Assembly: GCF_014284125.1 (NCBI RefSeq)
Contig: NZ_JACOFX010000027.1
Location: 1-45,424 of the forward strand
Source: Undibacterium umbellatum
GTDB lineage: Bacteria; Pseudomonadota; Gammaproteobacteria; Burkholderiales; Burkholderiaceae_D
DNA: 45,424 nt
Direction: 5' to 3'
Shown here: piece after piece, positions 40,742-45,424 of the stretch
How positions within the stretch are numbered: position 1 is the first letter of the stretch
How the letters are laid out: every line of letters starts with the position of its first letter
The notes under the pieces: model-generated
What the model was told of the DNA's origin: nothing
Database searches by the model: none
Seen by the model: only the letters and a program-made list of their open reading frames with translations
Made by a program: the position numbers and the translations under genes

Positions 40742-41968
40742 TTATTGCATGTGGCGGCGATAGCCGAGAATAGCGAGGCCCAACATGAGACACGCGAACA
40801 GCAGAATCGGCAGGCTTAGTTCGATTAACACCATCTGCTCAGCCTGCCGAAAAAGATCAGCACGCAGCACCCGTAAGAAATGCGTTAAGGGCAGAAATTC
40901 GCCCACGGTTTTTGCCCAGGTTGGCATAGAGTGGAACGGGAACATAAAGCCCGACAAAAGAATAGATGGAAGGTAAAAAAACACGCCTAATTGCATTGCC
41001 TGCATTTGCGTTCTTGCGACCAGAGAGAGAGAGGCGCCTAAGCCCAATTGACCCAAAATAAAACAAATCGCCGCAAACCATTGCGCCGGGCTTGCCCATG
41101 GAGTTTCAAATAATTGATGTGCGACACTTTGTAAAAGCGCAAATAGCAATAGCCCAATGGCAGCATAGGGCGAAAGCTTTCCACACACGATCAAACTCGC
41201 GTTGACTGGCATACTCATTAAGCTCTGCCAAGTACCGCGCTCGCGCTCTCTGACCAAAGAAAATGCAGCCATTAAGGTCAGCGTGAGGGTTAAGATGACA
41301 CCTACCAACGCTGGTACTAAATAAGCACCGCTTCTGCTTGTTTGCAAGAATGCAGACTGACTGGTGAGCTTAATATCTCCCATTTCTGACTGCAGGCTTA
41401 TTTGGGTCACGGGAAATTTTTCGTTTTCCTTTTTCTGTGAAAAGTACTCCTGCTGACTAGTTGCAGCGAATGTCGTCGAGGTCGCCAGCGCCGTTTGCAG
41501 CTTCGAGATAAGCATCGTCGTCATCGCAACATATGGGTCTGAACCGTCAAAAGTGAGAAGGATAGGTAATGCGAGAGTTTGATTCAAATAGTGGCTTGGT
41601 GCAGCTGGCAGTTGCAAGATGAAACGCACTTCACCTGATTGCAATGCTGCATAAGCTTCGCGTTCACTCATGGGTAAGCGCCGAATAGCGAGCAATTGTG
41701 TTTGATTGATGCTATCGATGATTTGTGATTGAATGTCCTTATCATACGCTTCAAATTTGACAGATTGACTGCTGCCATGGCTTACCCATGCACTTGGCCA
41801 ATGTTTCGAATTTAAATCAATCGCAAAGCCGAACAAGAGGATTTGGGCAATAGGCACGCTGATCAGTAATATGGCAGTCAGTCGGTCGCGACTCAATTGC
41901 AAAAATTCCTTCTTCGCGATGCCCTTGATTCTTCGCCACGTCGCTTTTATCGAGTTCAAGTATTTCAT
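40742..41968 (-). CDS. ABC-2 type transporter permease (408 aa)
   Basis: One N-terminal membrane helix (AILLISVPIAQILLFGFAID) is followed by a periplasmic domain of about 170 residues. Five further helices occupy residues 215-400, starting YLVPALVGVILTLTLTLMAA. The loop SLVRERERGTWQSLMSMP and the FLPLTHFLRVLRADLF segment are typical ABC-2 permease signatures (YhhJ/NatB type). Its ATG overlaps the ATPase stop (ATGA). Together with the ATPase it would export a product of the upstream genes or give self-resistance; export is inferred. Confidence 0.92.
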   Translation of the reverse strand: MKYLNSIKATWRRIKGIAKKEFLQLSRDRLTAILLISVPIAQILLFGFAIDLNSKHWPSAWVSHGSSQSVKFEAYDKDIQSQIIDSINQTQLLAIRRLPMSEREAYAALQSGEVRFILQLPAAPSHYLNQTLALPILLTFDGSDPYVAMTTMLISKLQTALATSTTFAATSQQEYFSQKKENEKFPVTQISLQSEMGDIKLTSQSAFLQTSRSGAYLVPALVGVILTLTLTLMAAFSLVRERERGTWQSLMSMPVNASLIVCGKLSPYAAIGLLLFALLQSVAHQLFETPWASPAQWFAAICFILGQLGLGASLSLVARTQMQAMQLGVFFYLPSILLSGFMFPFHSMPTWAKTVGEFLPLTHFLRVLRADLFRQAEQMVLIELSLPILLFACLMLGLAILGYRRHMQ

Positions 41969-42954
41969 TGTGACGCGCTTTGCGGGAGTTGCACAGTTGT
42001 AGACTGCCGTTCGGAAATGAGTAACACTGCACGCAAACTATCTTCTAAGTTCGGTAAGGAACAATGCGAAAAATACTCGAAATCTTCAGCCCATCGTGCC
42101 ATTAATTGGCGGTGATACTCGCCGGTCTGCGCGGTGACAACGCGCAGACCTTGGTCGGTTTTTTCTGTAAATAGAACTGATAGCTCTTGAGAAATCGCAT
42201 TTGTTAATTTCTGCGAAGCCGCCGAGTCTACCGGTCGCGTAAAGTGAAATACCGATAAACCTAAGTGAGAGATCAGCGCATCAGGTGTGCCATTGTATTC
42301 GATGCGACCACGATGCAAGTGAATTAGCTGATCTGCCCGATGCGCTTCGTGGGGATCGTGTGAGCTGATAATGATGCTGGCGCCTCGCTGTCTTTCCAAA
42401 TCGATTTGCTCCCAAATGCAGGCTTTTGCATCGAGATCAACGCCCGCTGTCGGTTCGTCTAAGAGTAGCAGGTTTGGCCTGGATAACATGCTGGATGCAA
42501 AGGCTAGTCGTTGCCTCCATCCACCAGATAATTGGTCCACGCGTTTTTGTAGGATAGGCGCTAAGGCATACGCATCACACACTTCTGCACAGCGCTCCTG
42601 AGGATTATCTATATCAAGCATGCTTGCGCGAAATCGTAGATTTTCGATCGCACTCAATTCATCATAGAGCCCGCCCTGCTGCGGCATGTAACCGATCTTG
42701 GCACGCTCTGCAGCTGCACGCGACACTAATGAAGCAGTCAACACTTTGCCTTGCCCCGTAATCTTTGCTTGGCCTTGCAAGCCTGCGATCAATTTGAGCA
42801 GGCTAGACTTACCCGCTCCGTTAGCACCATACAATAGTGTCACACCAACGTTCAAATGGAGGTCCACATCTCTTAGTATTTGGTGCTTTCCGTGGTACAA
42901 GCCCACTTGCTGCAAGACGACCGCAGTCTCAATCTTCAAGGACAAATCCTCCAT
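41965..42954 (-). CDS. ABC transporter ATP-binding protein (329 aa)
   Basis: Walker A YGANGAGKSSL, Q-loop IGYMPQQGGLYDELSA, signature LSGGWRQRLAFA, Walker B LLLLDEPTAGVD and the H-loop SSHD are all present, so it should be active. A C-terminal extension of about 100 residues follows the usual ABC-2 ATPase tail. The start lies within the upstream synthase gene (26-base overlap) and the end overlaps the permease, giving tight coupling. Confidence 0.95.
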   Translation of the reverse strand: MEDLSLKIETAVVLQQVGLYHGKHQILRDVDLHLNVGVTLLYGANGAGKSSLLKLIAGLQGQAKITGQGKVLTASLVSRAAAERAKIGYMPQQGGLYDELSAIENLRFRASMLDIDNPQERCAEVCDAYALAPILQKRVDQLSGGWRQRLAFASSMLSRPNLLLLDEPTAGVDLDAKACIWEQIDLERQRGASIIISSHDPHEAHRADQLIHLHRGRIEYNGTPDALISHLGLSVFHFTRPVDSAASQKLTNAISQELSVLFTEKTDQGLRVVTAQTGEYHRQLMARWAEDFEYFSHCSLPNLEDSLRAVLLISERQSTTVQLPQSASQ

Positions 42955-44113
42955 AAGAGTACTGCGTCGCTTCCGCGCCCAAGAAAATGCAGCGTCGCTC
43001 CGCCATGTTTGTGTTTGGGGGCGATACGGTCACTTGCTGGCGCGAAGTAATGGCATGATCCAGTGCAGCCCAAATGCTCGCACTGCCTAAATTGCCTACC
43101 TCCTGTGCATGTCGCGAAATTCTGTCGATAGGTATGTCCCAATATTTCGCCAACCAAGGTGCAACCGCTCCGCTGGCTTGATGGGGCACGATGAAATCAG
43201 CCTGATGAATATCGATTCCGTGTTTGCGTAAGACTTCTCGCCCAGCATCGAGTAACATCGCCCCATGCTTTGCGACTGAAGTGAAATCATGTTCGAAATA
43301 TAGTGGACCAGTTGGTGCGGCGGATCGATCTGAACCGCCAAAAGCTAGCCGCAATCCGGCGGCTGGTGCTTGTTGGCATTGTCCAAAGTAAGCATGGCTA
43401 ATCCATTTTTGCGCCGACGACGAACCATCTTGTTTCGCGATTAAAGAGGCGGGATCTACTTCGCGTCTAGCCCCAATAATGACCGCGGCCGCTCCGTCTC
43501 CCATTTGTAAGAAATTGATCCATTGACTGCTATCTCTTTGCAAGAGCTCTGGCGAGAAATAGACCGAGCCGGTCTCAACACCGACAATTGCAACCGGTGC
43601 CGCATCCGCATGGGAGGTAAGTGCAAAGGCAAATTGTAGGGCATTGGCAAATCCTGTACAGGCTTGCCGAAGTTCGACATGTGGCCCCGTATAACCAAGT
43701 AAGCGCGCAATCTCTGCGGAGCCGCCGGGGAGCAACTGCGCAGGTGTCGCTGTATGGCTAATGAGGTAAGCAAGTGCAGAGACTGGGATATTTGCGCGAT
43801 TGAGTGCGAGCGAAACGGCCTGGGCGGCTAACTCTGGATTACGTGAGCTTGGCCGCGGTGCCTCTTGCGCACTAGTAAAGTCTCGACACAAATGCCGCCG
43901 ATGTACGGCGAGGCGAGGCGCAATAACTCTGACGTGACGATGGGTCGGTATCGAGAAATTACGCGAGATACGCTCACACAATTCCTCTGTGCCTATCGCC
44001 GGCCCGGGCAGTGCTGTTGCATGTCCTAGCAACTGGCGGCGATCTCGCTGAACAATTGGTGTTCCGATTGTTTCTGCGAGTGGTCGCACTATAGGGGTTT
44101 GAAACTTATTCAT
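42929..44113 (-). CDS. Ketoacyl-synthase III-like condensing enzyme (394 aa)
   Basis: A thiolase-fold enzyme with Cys152 (VELRQACTGFANAL), His311 (FIVPHQAS) and Asn341 (EVGNLGSASIWAAL). This is the complete Cys-His-Asn triad of KAS III enzymes such as FabH. The DGAAAVIIGA strand is also typical. The N-terminal 80 residues are longer and His/Arg-rich compared with FabH (about 320 residues), closer to specialised KAS III-like enzymes of secondary metabolism. It probably condenses an acyl-CoA or acyl-ACP with a second unit. The start at 44113 replaces a longer frame without homology. It is followed by the transporter genes in the same transcript. Confidence 0.85.
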   Translation of the reverse strand: MNKFQTPIVRPLAETIGTPIVQRDRRQLLGHATALPGPAIGTEELCERISRNFSIPTHRHVRVIAPRLAVHRRHLCRDFTSAQEAPRPSSRNPELAAQAVSLALNRANIPVSALAYLISHTATPAQLLPGGSAEIARLLGYTGPHVELRQACTGFANALQFAFALTSHADAAPVAIVGVETGSVYFSPELLQRDSSQWINFLQMGDGAAAVIIGARREVDPASLIAKQDGSSSAQKWISHAYFGQCQQAPAAGLRLAFGGSDRSAAPTGPLYFEHDFTSVAKHGAMLLDAGREVLRKHGIDIHQADFIVPHQASGAVAPWLAKYWDIPIDRISRHAQEVGNLGSASIWAALDHAITSRQQVTVSPPNTNMAERRCIFLGAEATQYSYGGFVLED

Positions 44114-44173
44114 AGTGAAGTGACCAATGTGGTCCGCGCAAGGAATTCGACCTGCCTGCAACTAACTGATTAA

Positions 44174-45016
44174 TTAGACGGGACATGGATTTCCCCGCCT
44201 GCTCAATCGATCAAGGCTAGGACGAATAGGCGACAGCAAATTCGATAGCTGAAGATCAATATCTAGATTGACTTTGGCAAGCGCCAAGGGTGTCATACCA
44301 AGCTTAATCGCCATGTTTCGAGCGACGCTCACGTGTCTTGCCTCGTCGCGCGCAATCTCACCTAGAATGTCACGGATCTGCGCGTGGTTTCTCAATCCCG
44401 CATGCGGATGCAATAAAGTAGAGATCAGACGGCAGACACTCAAATCCAAAGCCGCCACTTGCGCAAAATGAAGGGCCGAGTTCTTAGTCAGCATGCGCCG
44501 AAAAAAACGCGACATAGCATCGACTGGCAAATGTATACTCGGTTTAGGCAGCTCGCTTCGTAGGCTCTCCAAGTAACTAGCGTGGCGCAATTCGTCCGCA
44601 GCGATGCCATACATCTCCTCAGCTTCCTCGGACGTGACCCCTTTTAATAGACTATGGCTAAACGCATGCACCGCAGATTCTTCACCGCAGGCAAGAAATG
44701 GCAAACAATTCGCTAAATCAAGTGCTTGGATTTCCGACAGGTTGTTGCAATCGATTTTCAATGAAGACGTGATTTTCGTTTCGCATTGAATCTTATGAAG
44801 CTCGACATCGGTGACGCTACTCTTTAGCATATTCAGGGAAAAACAGTGAAACGACTTAGTTTCTAGTCCCGTCGATCTCAGCTTGTGTTCTAGTCTAGTT
44901 AACATAAAATTCACTGGTAAGAGGATTAGGATGCGAGAAGTTAAATACAACAAATCATCCATCGGATGAATATCTATTTTGCATCGAAAACTTACAAGCT
45001 TCGCACGGAATCGCAC
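44174..45016 (-). CDS. Ferritin-like diiron protein, first gene of the operon
   Basis: Metal-ligand motifs of a four-helix diiron protein are visible: CGEESAVHAFSH, then EEMYGIAADELRHASYLE (E-x-x-H), and later IARDEARHVSVARN (E-x-x-H). These fit a ferritin-like oxygenase or oxidase, possibly AurF-like. The start is uncertain: GTG 45016 is the longest, with ATG 44962 an alternative. The first 60 residues are unlike the family. It is followed after 60 bases by the KAS III-like gene. The substrate may be the condensation product, but that is inference. Confidence 0.7.
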   Translation of the reverse strand: MRFRAKLVSFRCKIDIHPMDDLLYLTSRILILLPVNFMLTRLEHKLRSTGLETKSFHCFSLNMLKSSVTDVELHKIQCETKITSSLKIDCNNLSEIQALDLANCLPFLACGEESAVHAFSHSLLKGVTSEEAEEMYGIAADELRHASYLESLRSELPKPSIHLPVDAMSRFFRRMLTKNSALHFAQVAALDLSVCRLISTLLHPHAGLRNHAQIRDILGEIARDEARHVSVARNMAIKLGMTPLALAKVNLDIDLQLSNLLSPIRPSLDRLSRRGNPCPV

Positions 45017-45322
45017 ACCCCATAGGCTGCACGCTAAGGCCCAAAAAGCGCTCTGCTCGATCTAGTTTTTGATTTATCTCCATATCTCATCGGCGCAATG
45101 GAAGAATTGCCCATCGGTATTAGTCGAATGAGATTCAAATTCCTTACATCACCCATCAACAATCTTTGAAGTCGAATTCGTTTGTTTCAGTTGCGAGCTC
45201 AAATAAGAAGTGCAACAGATGTAGCTGATGGAGCCCATCAGCGCTTGTAAGGTCGCTCCTTCATTGGTGCCCTAGCCGAATCAGGCGCTACGATCTAAGA
45301 ACCTGTTCGAGATCTTTTTTGA
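45017..45322. other. Upstream region of the operon; end of an insertion sequence
   Basis: No gene is seen. It must hold the promoter of the 45016-40213 operon. The right part contains AACCTGTTCGAGATCTTTTT from 45300, which looks like the terminal part of the adjacent IS5-type element. The exact end of the element cannot be fixed from one side. Confidence 0.5.
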
Positions 45323-45424
45323 TCACCCCCGCCGCAAGAGCAAAGTGAGGAATGCCAAATTAACGAATTGCAAGCTGGTATTCAATTGTCGCTCACAGTT
45401 TTTCCAAAGGCGATGGCATTTCTC
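45323..45424 (-). mobile_element. IS5-family transposase, C-terminal fragment running off the window
   Basis: From base 45424 leftward the minus strand reads EKCHRLWKNCERQLNTSLQF and then VNLAFLTLLLRRG before a TGA at 45325-45323. This is the typical C-terminus of IS5-family DDE transposases (the R-x-L-x-K-x-x-E region after the last catalytic residue, then a Leu-rich end). The rest lies outside the window. Its position beside the KAS III operon suggests the operon sits in a region of past rearrangement. Confidence 0.75.

Overview
The window looks like a chromosomal segment of a betaproteobacterium, most likely a member of the Burkholderiales/Oxalobacteraceae (Undibacterium- or Janthinobacterium-like). 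This is an inference from protein style, intermediate GC and gene content: a PHB-depolymerase-type esterase, the eat-eutB-eutC ethanolamine genes, short intergenic palindromic repeats, and many small lineage-type membrane and secreted proteins. No rRNA, tRNA or CRISPR array was seen.

Layout. 1-600 is an inverted repeat with 127-bp arms flanking a 70-residue membrane ORF. 1.1-4.3 kb holds an esterase, a glycine-rich membrane protein, a 24-residue membrane peptide with a strong terminator, and another membrane protein. 4.5-6.3 kb has a DUF4279 protein and a hotdog thioesterase divergent from a TetR regulator, with a 29-bp palindrome between them. 6.6-9.5 kb carries a secreted protein, an ankyrin-like membrane protein and a small membrane protein. 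9.4-10.5 kb is repeat-rich and contains a compact 29-residue gene framed by hairpins plus an 18-bp-period array. 10.5-16.9 kb has an RsgA GTPase, a DUF4214 surface-type protein, an SDR oxidoreductase and a GH18 hydrolase with a jacalin-like tail. 16.9-20.6 kb is an ethanolamine catabolic operon: permease, EutB, EutC.

21.3-22.3 kb is an unusual operon in which an ECF sigma factor sits between two tiny CxxC membrane proteins (DUF2892 type). 22.4-26.4 kb has a low-molecular-weight phosphatase, a lipid- or membrane-anchored protein, an SMR efflux pump, a serine hydrolase of the beta-lactamase fold, and an aminoglycoside-phosphotransferase-type kinase with intact catalytic residues. 26.5-34.3 kb is accessory: an LprI-like protein, a DUF6714 gene broken by an in-frame amber codon, SIMPL, SMI1/KNR4, SUFU-like and several small secreted proteins. 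Several of these families serve elsewhere as immunity proteins.

34.6-39.6 kb holds metabolic and redox pairs: a YHS protein; a TetR regulator divergent from an MDR dehydrogenase with a readable promoter and operators; and a LysR regulator divergent from a carboxymuconolactone-decarboxylase-type protein plus DUF1330. 40.2-45.0 kb is a tight five-gene minus-strand operon of lower GC: diiron ferritin-like protein, KAS III-like synthase with a full Cys-His-Asn triad, ABC ATPase, ABC-2 permease and YHS protein. It looks like part of a small biosynthesis/export locus. The window ends in the 3' part of an IS5-family transposase beside this operon.

Names rest on reading motifs by eye, without database searches. 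The strongest candidates for undescribed biology are the five-gene KAS III/diiron/ABC operon, the sigma factor sandwiched by CxxC membrane proteins, and the 29-residue gene at 9916-10005.
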